Positions 16,281-24,474 are shown, counted from the stretch's first letter. The stretch is DNA of 31,201 nt from JAYUKV01 sp043764135 (GCA_043764135.1 JAYUKV010000131.1:1-31201), one strand, 5' to 3'. Numbers and translations: made by a program. The notes: generated by a model not told the origin, from the letters alone.

Positions 16281-16338
16281 TAATTTTAATTAAATTCAAC
16301 AGTCTACAGATCCCTTACTCATTGAAGGCTATTGATAT

Positions 16339-17127
16339 ATGTTGCAATCTGTTGTTATGTATCAAGAAATTGCTTCCGACACACCTTCTGCAATTGCCAT
16401 TGCAATTGTAATGGCGGGTCGAACAGGCAATCAAATACTATCTCAACGCGATTATCAGACTTATCGATATTTATCGTTAATTGTTTCCAAAATTGCAGTG
16501 GAGTATAGAACCTATGAGGAGCTAGCTTACGATCTCAAGACAAATTTTAAGCTTACAGAAACACCATCGCTTCAATACTTAATGAAAAAAATTACAAGTT
16601 TTTTCAATTGTGATGATGGCGATAATTACTGTCGTGAAAAATGGAATTGTAGAATTATACCAAAATTCATAAGATTCCAAAGCCATCAAAAGCATCTCTG
16701 GCAAGGTCAAATTGAGAAGTATAAAAATACTTTTCGATATATTTCAATAGATATTCAGAGCGAGAATCTGAACCTTAACTCTGCTGTACAGAGTTCAGTT
16801 CATATGCAGTCGAGTAACAATGTTATTCAAATGACACCTCGAACTGAAAAGGTTGAAGAAAAACCTGAAGAAGTTGAGGTTGTTGGCTCGTACAATATCA
16901 AAGTTGATTATCTCAAGTATCTTCTTGAGAAACTTCAACTCAAATTTGGTCCTGCATCAAACACTAAACTTCTTATTCTTTTCTCATCTGTTGTTGAGGT
17001 TGAAGAAGGACTTTTTCAGTTACCCGAACAGGCTTTAACAGATGCTCTAATTACAATGTATGATTCTTTTAGTGAAGATGATGAGTTGAAACTTATCAAT
17101 ATCCTAACACACAAATTGATGAATTAG
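16339..17127 (+). CDS. Uncharacterised 262-aa soluble protein
   Basis: No family recognised. It has three parts. An N-terminal helical region (residues 1-90) includes a paired-cysteine stretch (CDDGDNYCREKWNC, about 94-107). A low-complexity linker rich in Ser, Glu and Val (about 140-185) follows. A C-terminal helical domain (about 188-262) completes it. No signal peptide or membrane span is visible. The ATG at 16339 has no clear Shine-Dalgarno; an in-frame ATG follows at codon 7. It lies 58 bases downstream of dus in the same direction, so the two may be co-transcribed. A strong terminator ends the unit. Confidence 0.65.
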   Translation: MLQSVVMYQEIASDTPSAIAIAIVMAGRTGNQILSQRDYQTYRYLSLIVSKIAVEYRTYEELAYDLKTNFKLTETPSLQYLMKKITSFFNCDDGDNYCREKWNCRIIPKFIRFQSHQKHLWQGQIEKYKNTFRYISIDIQSENLNLNSAVQSSVHMQSSNNVIQMTPRTEKVEEKPEEVEVVGSYNIKVDYLKYLLEKLQLKFGPASNTKLLILFSSVVEVEEGLFQLPEQALTDALITMYDSFSEDDELKLINILTHKLMN

Positions 17128-17160
17128 AGCTTTAACATCTGAGCTAATACTTGCTACTTA

Positions 17161-17187
17161 AACACTTTTTATAAAGTGTTATTTTTT
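17161..17187 (+). terminator. Intrinsic terminator after the 262-aa gene
   Basis: Perfect stem AACACTTT (17161-17168) with AAAGTGTT (17173-17180), loop TTAT, then ATTTTTT. Confidence 0.9.
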
Positions 17188-17252
17188 ATATATGACTTAT
17201 ACATAAGATAAAAAAGTATCAACTATAATAAATAAAACCTATAATTCAATTC

Positions 17253-17281
17253 TTGCTTTATTAGTAAATATATTGTATAAT
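17253..17281 (+). promoter_or_regulatory. Sigma70-type promoter of the SPFH gene
   Basis: TTGCTT at 17253-17258, 17-base spacer, TATAAT at 17276-17281. The start near 17288 is about seven bases from the ATG at 17295, so the mRNA is nearly leaderless. Confidence 0.75.
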
Positions 17282-17294
17282 CTATGCAAAACTT

Positions 17295-18185
17295 ATGTTT
17301 GAATTATTTATTTTATTTTGGATTGCATTAGCGGTTTTAGCTGTGCTATTCTTTGGTTCGATAGTCAGAATTGTAAAGCAACAAGAAGTATATATTGTTG
17401 AAACTTTAGGTAAGTATTCCAGAAATTTATCTTCTGGACTTAACTTTACAATTCCTTTTTTAGATAGGATTTCTAAAGTTATTAGCCTTAAAGCAAAAAA
17501 CCTAGACTTTAATATTTTAGCTATCACTTCGGATAAAGTGACTATAACTCTTGATACATCACTAATATATCAAGTGATTGAATCAAGAGCGTATGATGTT
17601 GCATACAAACTTGAAAAACCAGAACAAGTAATCAAGACTACCGTTGAAAACTCAATTCGAGCCTACGTAGCAAAAGAAAACCACGAAGAAATACTTCAAA
17701 AACGAGACGAACTTACAATCTATTTAATTGAACATCTTAAAGTATTAATGGAAGGTTGGGGTTATGAAATCCTAAACTTCCAATTAAAGGATGTTGTTCT
17801 TCCTGCCGAAATCACTTCTGCGATGAGTAGAGTAGTAGCTTCTAAGCGTTTACAAGAAGCAGCAGAGAATGAAGCTGGAGCCGAGTATATCAAAGAAGTA
17901 AAAAAAGCAGAAGCCCAAAAACAAGCCAGAATTCTTCAAGGAGAAGGTCTTGCTGGAGAGAGAAAAGCAATTATCAATGGTTTGGCTGAATCAATTACAG
18001 AACTCAAAACACAAACAGAAGTCTCATCAGAATCAGTTCTAAATATAGTAATGTTAAATCAATATATGGATACACTTAGAACTATTGGAAAAGATGATAA
18101 AGGCAACTCAAAAGTAGTATTTTTAAACTCCAATCCTTCTGCGTTAAATGATGCTATGAATCAAGTAAGTGAGCTAATTAAGTAA
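17295..18185 (+). CDS. SPFH/Band 7 (stomatin-like) membrane protein
   Basis: An N-terminal membrane helix (residues about 3-24) is followed by the SPFH domain (about 25-180): QQEVYIVETLGKYSRNLSSG, then the strand SLKAKNLDF, then ITSDKVTITLDTSLIYQV. A helical tail rich in Ala/Glu/Lys follows (ASKRLQEAAENEAGAEYIKE and KAEAQKQARILQGEGLAGE), typical of stomatin and QmcA relatives that oligomerise at membranes and often shield or regulate membrane proteases. The length of 296 aa is usual. No NfeD partner gene is adjacent. It is expressed from its own promoter with almost no leader. The following long foldback (18275-18437) is the nearest structure that could end the transcript. Confidence 0.9.
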   Translation: MFELFILFWIALAVLAVLFFGSIVRIVKQQEVYIVETLGKYSRNLSSGLNFTIPFLDRISKVISLKAKNLDFNILAITSDKVTITLDTSLIYQVIESRAYDVAYKLEKPEQVIKTTVENSIRAYVAKENHEEILQKRDELTIYLIEHLKVLMEGWGYEILNFQLKDVVLPAEITSAMSRVVASKRLQEAAENEAGAEYIKEVKKAEAQKQARILQGEGLAGERKAIINGLAESITELKTQTEVSSESVLNIVMLNQYMDTLRTIGKDDKGNSKVVFLNSNPSALNDAMNQVSELIK

Positions 18186-18274
18186 ATTCAAACTAAAAGT
18201 GAGACTTTGAAATAGTTACAAATAAATTCAAGGACTAATTTAAAATTTTACATTTGCCAATTAAATAAGTTATT

Positions 18275-18437
18275 TATACTCAAACCACACCAACCCCCAT
18301 CTAATATAGATAGAAAAAATTGGATATAATAGTGACTATTTCAAGCTTCTTATGCTTTGCATAAAAGATTGAGATAGTAGCTATTAGATACTATTTTGGC
18401 ATTTAGATAAGGTGGAGGTTGGTATGGTTTGAGTATA
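18275..18437. repeat. Long imperfect foldback element 1 (163 bp)
   Basis: The two halves are inverted copies of each other along almost the whole length. The base of the stem is TATACTCAAACCA-C-ACCAACC against GGTTGGT-A-TGGTTTGAGTATA. The apex is TTATGC-TTT-GCATAA, with ACTATTTCAA facing TTGAGATAGT in between. Arms are about 80 bases with scattered mismatches. It abuts repeat copy B. No protein is encoded. It may act as an mRNA 3' structure for the SPFH gene or be a miniature inverted-repeat element. Confidence 0.75.
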
Positions 18438-18559
18438 TATGATGTTTTCGAACTTACCTCGCCCTTGGGGCACTCCTTTCAACCTTGAAAGGAGAGTTTC
18501 TTCGAGGCTGATTTATTTATGTTGTATCAAAGTAATTCAAATAGTAGAAATTCTACTTG
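18438..18559 (+). repeat. Structured interspersed repeat, copy B
   Basis: Second copy of the element at 12190-12320. It keeps the same 10-bp hairpin CTCCTTTCAA-CC-TTGAAAGGAG (18473-18494). The preceding hairpin is improved to GCCC/GGGC. An outer pairing CCTCG (about 18457) with CGAGG (about 18503) encloses both; copy A has lost the outer pairing. It ends in AGTAGAA-A-TTCTACT. Location: directly after foldback 1 and before the 173-aa gene. It does not share a reading frame with copy A. Confidence 0.75.
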
Positions 18560-18662
18560 TTTTTATTCCCATTTCAGGCGATTAAATAATTTTTGTGTTT
18601 GACATTTTTCATTAAATTCTGCATTGCTTAAAACTACTATTTAAAGCACTGGAGAAAATTCT

Positions 18663-19184
18663 GTGAATACTTCTGACTTAACAATCGCAATTAACACCAA
18701 AACTTCAAACTACGAATTGTATGTACTAATTCCTGAATGCTTAATAGGATATGATCAAACTATTATTGATCAATACGCACATTGCATTTTTAGAACTGTG
18801 GGTAAAAAACTACTATGCAGTGATAAAAATTCGGATAATATTAAAATTGAATCTAGGAGTGTTTTGAATTACTTTAGAACTTTAGGATTGGATGTTGATT
18901 ATCAACATTTATCAGTTGTAAGTTACACCTCCCTACTTTTTTTTCTCAAAATCAAAAAGCGAAGTTTTCTCAAACCCTTTAAATTCGAATCTTGTTCTTT
19001 TTCTCAAATATCAACTTTACAAGAACAGCTCTGTGATTTTTCACTGTCTCTTGTAAACTTGATAGATTCCCAATCGTTAGAAGCAATAATCAAGCATAAA
19101 ATTCCATTTGAAAATGTGTTCGATTCTGCTATATTTACACGATGTTTTGAGAGTGTAAATAGTAACAAATTTACCTTTGTATAA
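18663..19184 (+). CDS. Uncharacterised 173-aa protein
   Basis: No family recognised. It is a soluble, mixed alpha/beta-looking protein with five cysteines and no signal peptide or membrane span. It starts at GTG 18663 with GGAG eight bases upstream (18651-18654), which is better than any internal ATG. A TTGACA at about 18599-18604 may be part of its promoter, but no convincing -10 is found at the right distance. It is followed by a strong terminator. Neighbours (repeat copy B upstream, small-RNA unit downstream) give no functional hint. Confidence 0.6.
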   Translation: MNTSDLTIAINTKTSNYELYVLIPECLIGYDQTIIDQYAHCIFRTVGKKLLCSDKNSDNIKIESRSVLNYFRTLGLDVDYQHLSVVSYTSLLFFLKIKKRSFLKPFKFESCSFSQISTLQEQLCDFSLSLVNLIDSQSLEAIIKHKIPFENVFDSAIFTRCFESVNSNKFTFV

Positions 19185-19200
19185 ACTAATAATGAATAAC

Positions 19201-19228
19201 ACTGACATATGCATGTCAGTATTTTTTT
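19201..19228 (+). terminator. Intrinsic terminator of the 173-aa gene
   Basis: Perfect 8-bp stem ACTGACAT (19201-19208) with ATGTCAGT (19213-19220), loop ATGC, then ATTTTTTT. Its T-run merges with the -35 box of the next promoter. Confidence 0.92.
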
Positions 19229-19255
19229 GACATTAATCTAATTGTAAAATATAAT
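19227..19255 (+). promoter_or_regulatory. Perfect consensus sigma70 promoter
   Basis: TTGACA (19227-19232), exactly 17 bases, TATAAT (19250-19255): full consensus in both boxes. It fires toward a stretch with no gene, then a terminator. Predicted start about 19262. Confidence 0.85.
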
Positions 19256-19261
19256 AAAAGA

Positions 19262-19366
19262 GAAACACAGATTCGAAAAATATATCTACTACCAAACCTG
19301 GAAATTTTGGAAGAAGGTATCCTGGATTTTGATAATGATTAGCCCTTAGTGGGCTTTGTTTTTTTG
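19262..19366 (+). ncRNA. Candidate small RNA of about 105 nt
   Basis: Bracketed by a consensus promoter (19227-19255) and a terminator hairpin AGCCC-TTAGT-GGGCT (19341-19355) with TTGTTTTTTT. No ATG-initiated ORF lies inside. It carries a twice-repeated CCTGGA-ATTTTG-like motif (CCTGGAAATTTTG and CCTGGATTTTG, about 30 bases apart) and a possible CCAAA/TTTGG stem. It does not match what I know of SRP RNA (no AGCAG/GGAA apical signature), tmRNA or 6S RNA. It ends just before the convergent recJ stop, so overlap with the recJ 3' end by readthrough is possible. Confidence 0.6.
19341..19365 (+). terminator. Terminator of the candidate small RNA
   Basis: GC-rich 5-bp stem AGCCC/GGGCT around TTAGT, then TTGTTTTTTT. 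On the minus strand no T-tract follows, so it serves the plus strand and not recJ. Confidence 0.8.
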
Positions 19367-19371
19367 GCTCA

Positions 19372-21135
19372 TTAACGAGTTATAATTTTATCAATTATCA
19401 TTTGATTGGTAACATTGGAATTAAAAATATTCTTGCTTACTTTGAATAAAACAAAGATTGGCTTTGTTTCTTCAAGAATTAATTTGTCAGTTGTATCAAG
19501 ATTGAACATAACAAAACTCCATTTATCCATTTTTATTCTTACATGATTCTGGTGTTGACCCATATAAGTAATTGTGAAATTTGTGATTTTTGTTAAAAAT
19601 TTTGGCATTTGAAAATCTTGACCAAAAGGCTCTAAACTACTCAAGTCATTAAACAGTGATTCAGAAATGTCTTTGGGTTCTAGATATATTGTATTTTTGC
19701 GATTAAAGTCAGGTAGACTGAGGGATTGAGGAATATAGTTAGCTTTTGTTTCTGGAGTTGGGGTGTAGCCTGATAAAATTCTTTCGAATTCTTCCCCTAC
19801 TAGCTCACAATATTCATTTTCGCAGCTAAAACCAGCCGCTTCTGGATGACCTCCAAACTTCTTTAACAATCCCGGTTTTACTTGTTTCATTATTTCAACT
19901 AAATTATATCCTTTTGGTGCTCTTAGAGAAGCTGAAGAGTAAGACTCAGGGTCTTTGGAGATAACTACAGAGACTTTGTTATTCATATCTAATAATTTGG
20001 TTGCTATTAATCCTACTATTCCTTTTGAATAGTCTGTTATTAAATAATTACAATGTGTATCATCTTCGACTAGTGTTAAAGCGGTTGTTGATGCTTCTTT
20101 TACCATTTGCTTTCTTTGATTGTTTATATCGATGATTGTTTGGGCTAGGTTATGGGCTTCTTCTTCGTTTGAAGTGCATAATAACTTGATAGCAACATTT
20201 GCATGGTCAATTCTTCCTGCGGCGTTTAACATAGGTGCTAATGTATAACCTAAATCTTGACTTGATAGTAGTCCTAGCTCTATTTTATCTGATAATCCTG
20301 CTAAATTGATTAGAGCTTTTAAGCCTTTGAATTTTGACATTGATTGTGGAAACATTTTAAGACCTGCTTTTACCAATAGCCGGTTTTGGTTGTCTCTGAT
20401 TGACTGGCAGTCAGCAATTGTTCCAATTGCTACAAATGGAAGTAGTAGATTAAGCAAGTTAGGATTTAGATTTAAATGGTTTGTAAGATGTAAAAGACAA
20501 AACCACACCACACCTACCCCACATACAGATGGAGATACAAAATCTTCTTTAATCGGTAACCTAAACTCTTGATTACTAAAACTATTTTCAAAAGTGCTTT
20601 CCCTCATTCTTCTTGCAAGATAATTCTTTTGGTATTCTTCTGTAAGCCTTGGATTGATAACGGCCAGTGCTTGGGGAATTGTACCTGATAGAACGTGGTG
20701 ATCTGTAATTATTAAATCACATTCAGAATCTAGGCATATTGAGGCTTCTATAACTGAATTTATTCCGCAGTCTACTGATATTATTAGATCATTTGATTTT
20801 GCAAGTTTGGATATGGCTTCTGGATTAATTCCATATCCTTCAATAAATCGGTCCGGAGCATAATATGAAATCTTGTCAGGATTAAAACCTAACAGAATCA
20901 AGCCCCAATACATAGTTGCTGTCGCAGTTATGGCGTCTGCATCGTAGTCTGAATATATGCATATTTTTTCTTGCTTATCTAATGCTGTTTTAAGACGGGT
21001 ATTAAAGTGTTCAACTTCGACCAAATAAGGAGCTTGTATATCAAAACTCTCTCGATCTATACTTGTAAAGAACTTACTATACTTGCTTGTAGTAAATTCA
21101 AATCGATTAAGGTATTCAAGGAGCTTTATATTCAT
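19372..21135 (-). CDS. recJ: Single-stranded-DNA-specific exonuclease RecJ
   Basis: 5'-to-3' single-strand DNA exonuclease of the DHH superfamily, acting in recombination and mismatch/base-excision repair. Metal-binding motifs in order: YSDYDADAITA (61-71), ISVDCGIN (119-126), and the DHH triad in IITDHHVLSG (145-147). The family's later FLAPxLNAAGR-like motif reads LAPMLNAAGRIDHA. The DHHA1 nucleic-acid-binding turn is FGGHPEAAGF (427-436). A C-terminal OB-like domain completes the normal length (587 aa). The ATG at 21135 lies 12 bases after a TATAAT (minus strand 21153-21148) with no Shine-Dalgarno, so the leader is about six bases. The promoter region contains a short inverted repeat TACTACTA/TAGTAGTA. 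Confidence 0.96.
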   Translation of the reverse strand: MNIKLLEYLNRFEFTTSKYSKFFTSIDRESFDIQAPYLVEVEHFNTRLKTALDKQEKICIYSDYDADAITATATMYWGLILLGFNPDKISYYAPDRFIEGYGINPEAISKLAKSNDLIISVDCGINSVIEASICLDSECDLIITDHHVLSGTIPQALAVINPRLTEEYQKNYLARRMRESTFENSFSNQEFRLPIKEDFVSPSVCGVGVVWFCLLHLTNHLNLNPNLLNLLLPFVAIGTIADCQSIRDNQNRLLVKAGLKMFPQSMSKFKGLKALINLAGLSDKIELGLLSSQDLGYTLAPMLNAAGRIDHANVAIKLLCTSNEEEAHNLAQTIIDINNQRKQMVKEASTTALTLVEDDTHCNYLITDYSKGIVGLIATKLLDMNNKVSVVISKDPESYSSASLRAPKGYNLVEIMKQVKPGLLKKFGGHPEAAGFSCENEYCELVGEEFERILSGYTPTPETKANYIPQSLSLPDFNRKNTIYLEPKDISESLFNDLSSLEPFGQDFQMPKFLTKITNFTITYMGQHQNHVRIKMDKWSFVMFNLDTTDKLILEETKPIFVLFKVSKNIFNSNVTNQMIIDKIITR

Positions 21136-21213
21136 AATAATTTTAGTATTATACTACTAATCGATATTGTATAGTAGTAGTTGTTGATAACAATCCATTT
21201 TCAAAATTAATCC

Positions 21214-21256
21214 CAAAAAAAATATCACCCCAATTCAAAAAATGAATTGTGGTGAT
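21214..21256 (-). terminator. Intrinsic terminator of the lipoprotein gene
   Basis: Stem ATCACCCCAATTC (21224-21236) with GAATTGTGGTGAT (21244-21256), one mismatch. On the minus strand it is followed by ATATTTTTTTT (A-run 21214-21222). Confidence 0.88.
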
Positions 21257-21280
21257 TTGAGTGAGCCAAATATCAGGCTA

Positions 21281-22837
21281 CTACTTTGCTCCTGTAAGCT
21301 TCGGGAAACGATTATTAACAAAGTCAGGAGTATCCTTGATCATTGCTTCTAATTGTTGCTGAGACTGTGGGAGTTTGTAGATGCGTCGTAATGGATCTGC
21401 AAATGCTACTTGAGCATTTGTATAATCACGGTTTTTACCATTGTAGGGGTAATTCTTTGTGATTGTGACTTTGTCTCCATCTAAGACAGTCACTTTGATT
21501 TGATCACCCGCTTGTTCACCTCTAAAGACTAATGCTTTGAGATTGGCATTTGGGTTGATTTTAAGAATTTCGGCTTCAAGATCCTTTTGGATTGTAGGGT
21601 TGTCTTTTTTCAGTGAATTGAATGTCCACTTATTTGCAGCTCTGGTTAACCAGGTTTGTTTTGTTGTAAACTTGGTGGAAGTTCCAGAGTTGTGATAGAA
21701 AACCCGCGCCAAAGCTGAACGAATTTGTTCAGTCTCTAGCTTAGTAAGATCGATTGGATCACCAAAACCAGTGTAGAAAATTTTATCATTTCCTACAATC
21801 CCGAGTTTCTGCAATACATCGATATAATCAACTTTGGATAGCACGCCTTTAGGATAGGAGGTGGATTCCTTTTCTTTTGTAAATTTAATGTCGCAATTTG
21901 TGCTAATTAAACAAAGTTGATCTTTGAGTTCAGGATAGTTAACGATTTTGCTACCCATCACATCATACAACCGAATAATGTTATCAATGTTAGCGTAAAT
22001 TTGAATTAATTCGCTAACACCACCTAGCCCGAGTTGGTTAGATTGATCAATGAAATACAAGTAAAGGGAAGTTGATGGATCAACAATTCCATATTTACCA
22101 ACCATACTTACAACCTGATCTGCATTTTTCCTTAGACCAACTGAGTAAGAAACTCCGATATCATAAGGCAGATTAGTGTCATAATAAAGGTCCCTGATTT
22201 GTTCCAGTGTCATGGATTCGACTTGAGCAAGTGTTTTGCCTGCTTTAGCAAATGCATCGGCACATACTTTTCGTAACTCAGAGTCATTTGGTCGATCTTC
22301 AAAACAATTGACCGAATAGAAACCCGCATTGACTTTTCCAAATTCAATATTTCCGGGCTTTGCTACTCGTTTCGAGCTACCAGGGTCTAAGTGAGCATTA
22401 TAATTTTCACTTAAATTGAATCTGTCTTCAAAAACTGCGTTACCCTCGGGGATTGCAAGTATTAAATCAATTGTGTGGATTTTTTTGGAGCTTCCCAAAT
22501 CGATCCATTCACGAATAAATCCTTTCTTGGTAAAAATCCCAAAGGTTTCCGGAGGTTTTTGAGATTCAGCATCAACTTTCCTAAACTCTTGACCTTTAAA
22601 AGTCACAAATTTAGATTCGCTACTATTACTCATCGCAAGCGGCATAGCTTTAGTAGGGGTCTCACCAAAAGAAATCTGAATTTCAGAATTGGCGTTTGTC
22701 TGAGATTGAGGTTCTGTTTGAACTTTTGTTTGCACAGGCTCATTAGGTTTATTTCCACAAGCTGCAAGGCTCAACAGCGTAAAAACAATACAACCGTGAA
22801 TTACCACTCGTTGTGACATACGTTTTGACAACACCAT
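21281..22837 (-). CDS. Predicted lipoprotein of 518 aa
   Basis: A type II signal peptide covers residues 1-27: a basic start, a hydrophobic core (VIHGCIVFTLLSLAAC), and the lipobox LAAC with Cys27 as the lipid-modified residue. A Gln/Thr/Pro-rich linker to about 50 follows. The remaining 460 residues form a soluble exported domain with no family I recognise. It contains clusters such as CFEDRPNDSELRKVC and LCLISTNC that could form disulfides. The ATG at 22837 is preceded by AAGGAG at seven bases, one of the best ribosome sites in the window, and by a good promoter. Monocistronic. Codon choice is somewhat richer in G+C than that of its neighbours. Confidence 0.8.
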   Translation of the reverse strand: MVLSKRMSQRVVIHGCIVFTLLSLAACGNKPNEPVQTKVQTEPQSQTNANSEIQISFGETPTKAMPLAMSNSSESKFVTFKGQEFRKVDAESQKPPETFGIFTKKGFIREWIDLGSSKKIHTIDLILAIPEGNAVFEDRFNLSENYNAHLDPGSSKRVAKPGNIEFGKVNAGFYSVNCFEDRPNDSELRKVCADAFAKAGKTLAQVESMTLEQIRDLYYDTNLPYDIGVSYSVGLRKNADQVVSMVGKYGIVDPSTSLYLYFIDQSNQLGLGGVSELIQIYANIDNIIRLYDVMGSKIVNYPELKDQLCLISTNCDIKFTKEKESTSYPKGVLSKVDYIDVLQKLGIVGNDKIFYTGFGDPIDLTKLETEQIRSALARVFYHNSGTSTKFTTKQTWLTRAANKWTFNSLKKDNPTIQKDLEAEILKINPNANLKALVFRGEQAGDQIKVTVLDGDKVTITKNYPYNGKNRDYTNAQVAFADPLRRIYKLPQSQQQLEAMIKDTPDFVNNRFPKLTGAK

Positions 22838-22875
22838 GTCTACTCTCCTTAATTTAGTTAAATAGGGCTAATTTA

Positions 22876-22904
22876 TAGTTACCTTAGAAAACAATAAATG
22901 TCAA
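22876..22904 (-). promoter_or_regulatory. Sigma70-type promoter of the lipoprotein gene
   Basis: Minus strand TTGACA (22904-22899), 17-base spacer, TAACTA (22881-22876). The leader of about 30 bases contains AAGGAG. Confidence 0.6.
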
Positions 22905-22918
22905 TTTATTATTCTTAG

Positions 22919-22956
22919 AAAAAAAATTACCACTCATAATAAATATTATGAGTGGT
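22919..22956 (-). terminator. Strong intrinsic terminator of the 152-aa gene
   Basis: Perfect 12-bp stem ACCACTCATAAT (22929-22940) with ATTATGAGTGGT (22945-22956), loop AAAT. On the minus strand it is followed by a T8 tract. Confidence 0.93.
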
Positions 22957-22967
22957 TGAATTAGAAA

Positions 22968-23426
22968 CTAATACTCAGTCTCGTAAGAGTAATCATTTAC
23001 GATTTGACCGCTTACAACCTCTGGTTCGTCGTCTAAATCTTTAAGACTATATGTAAAGATCTCCATTTGGAGTAGCTCTTTTTTGATTCGAACACTTCGT
23101 AGTAACAAATCAAAATTACCCTCAAAGTAAATTGTTAACAATTCAGATTGAATTTCTTGTATCATTTCACATTTAAACATTCTTTCGTTGAACGTTTTAG
23201 AAGAGCTATCTCCGTAACCAGAATTTGTAGGAATTTGTGTAGCAAATTTTGCAATTAGCTCTTCTCTAATATTCTGATAAAGAATTTCAGGATCAGCCAT
23301 GATAAACTCTTCTAACAGCATTCCCCCACAACACTCATAGAGTATAGTGACAACAGTTGGGTTAATTTTTGTTGTTTTTTCAACTCTTAGAAAGGCTTGT
23401 TTGCAAGTTGTAAACATATGTGTCAT
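22968..23426 (-). CDS. Uncharacterised 152-aa acidic protein
   Basis: No family recognised. It is mostly helical with a Cys-Cys-Gly-Gly element near residue 32 (YECCGGMLLEEF). The acidic, Tyr-rich C-terminus (DLDDEPEVVSGQ and DYSYETEY) is probably disordered. No signal peptide or membrane span is visible. AGAGGT sits five to six bases before the ATG at 23426, favouring this start over the ATG three codons later. It lies 57 bases downstream of the PriA-like gene in the same direction, with no terminator between, so the two may form an operon ended by the strong hairpin. Confidence 0.62.
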   Translation of the reverse strand: MTHMFTTCKQAFLRVEKTTKINPTVVTILYECCGGMLLEEFIMADPEILYQNIREELIAKFATQIPTNSGYGDSSSKTFNERMFKCEMIQEIQSELLTIYFEGNFDLLLRSVRIKKELLQMEIFTYSLKDLDDEPEVVSGQIVNDYSYETEY

Positions 23427-23483
23427 TATGGACCTCTTTAAAAATAATTGACTACAGTTAAATACCTATCACAGTTTTTTGAT

Positions 23484-24446
23484 TTAATCAAGGTCCTCTC
23501 CAAAAATCACTCCATCATCTTCAATTTCTGTTAAAATATTGCTAAAATCTGACTGTCTTGAAGTTCTCTCTAAAAACTTTAAAGATATATTAGGTTGCTT
23601 TAATTGATCTAATTTATCTGTTACAAAACCAGAAAATCTTACTGATGGAAGTGTAGATATGAACTCAAGATTAATTCCATAAATCTGTGATGCCCAATAT
23701 GCAACCTCTCGCGTATCAAAATATACCTTTGTTTCAGAAATATAACTTGGATTAGCCTCATCTATGATTACAATCAAATCGTAATTTATAATGGTTGTAA
23801 ATAGCTCGTTTTTGGTAGAAAAATTAACTAAGACTTGATCGTTTTGAGAAAACAATTCTGTATATGCTTTACTTAATTTCTTATTACTGGTTGAAGTTAG
23901 ATCATTGATAAGAAAATTGGAAGATTCTAAAGAGATTGATAATGATTGTGTTATTTGTTCAATAAGTTTTTTTATTAATTTCTTTTCCGGTGTAATTATT
24001 AGAATCTTTTTGTTAGCTTTAGAATATAATAAATCGGTTATTCTATTGGACCAATTGGTTGTTATATTATAATTAATTGATGAGTTAGAAGATTTTGCAC
24101 TTAATTCTAGACCTGATAAAGATTCATTTTTATCTATCAAAATCTCAAAAGGCTTAACTCCATAATTCAAAAAATTCCCAAAGCTATTAAACGTCAAAAA
24201 ACCAACCTTTATATAAAACTCCATCTGCTCTTCTGGCAAAACATATTCAAACGCTTTACTTATTGTTTTAAGATTTTTAATATTTTCTGGTTCTAGCTGT
24301 GACTCACCATTTATAACCGCATAATATTGGGTTGTTTTTATCTCAACCATACAAAGTTGCCCTCTACTTAATTCTACATCACTAGAATAAGTCAACGACT
24401 CAAAAGGCAAATTAGGTTTGGCTACAAATAGATTATATAAATACAT
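23484..24446 (-). CDS. Truncated PriA-like protein with a degenerate helicase lobe
   Basis: Residues numbered from the ATG at 24446 (320 aa). The order of segments follows primosomal helicase PriA. An N-terminal DNA-binding domain has the PriA-like pattern FESLTYSSDVELSRGQLCMV (15-34). A helical segment LPEEQMEFYIKVGFLTFNSFG (70-90) corresponds to PriA's 'spellelarWiadYY' part. KKILIITPEKKLIKKLIEQI (146-165) matches 'VLVLVPEIxLTxQ'. LVNFSTKNELF (206-216) stands for 'vvGTRSALF'. LIVIIDEANPSY (224-235) stands for 'LiivDEEHdxSY', and EVAYWASQIYGINLEFISTLPS matches 'dvAxxRaxxxxxpvxLgSATPS'. The Walker A GxTGSGKT is not recognisable, DEEH is altered to DEAN, and the zinc module and second helicase lobe are absent. 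An upstream TTG (24512) would add an unconserved stretch; I prefer the ATG. Confidence 0.65.
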   Translation of the reverse strand: MYLYNLFVAKPNLPFESLTYSSDVELSRGQLCMVEIKTTQYYAVINGESQLEPENIKNLKTISKAFEYVLPEEQMEFYIKVGFLTFNSFGNFLNYGVKPFEILIDKNESLSGLELSAKSSNSSINYNITTNWSNRITDLLYSKANKKILIITPEKKLIKKLIEQITQSLSISLESSNFLINDLTSTSNKKLSKAYTELFSQNDQVLVNFSTKNELFTTIINYDLIVIIDEANPSYISETKVYFDTREVAYWASQIYGINLEFISTLPSVRFSGFVTDKLDQLKQPNISLKFLERTSRQSDFSNILTEIEDDGVIFGEDLD

Positions 24447-24474
24447 ATGATAAGAAAAAAAGATATATGTCCAA

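Noticed and set aside
19262..19366. Possible tRNA, SRP RNA or short peptide in the small-RNA interval
   Set aside because: GATTCGA and a CTACCA end look tRNA-like, but neither a T-stem nor an acceptor stem can be formed. The SRP apical AGCAG/GGAA signature is missing. The open frame ending RRYPGF has no start codon.
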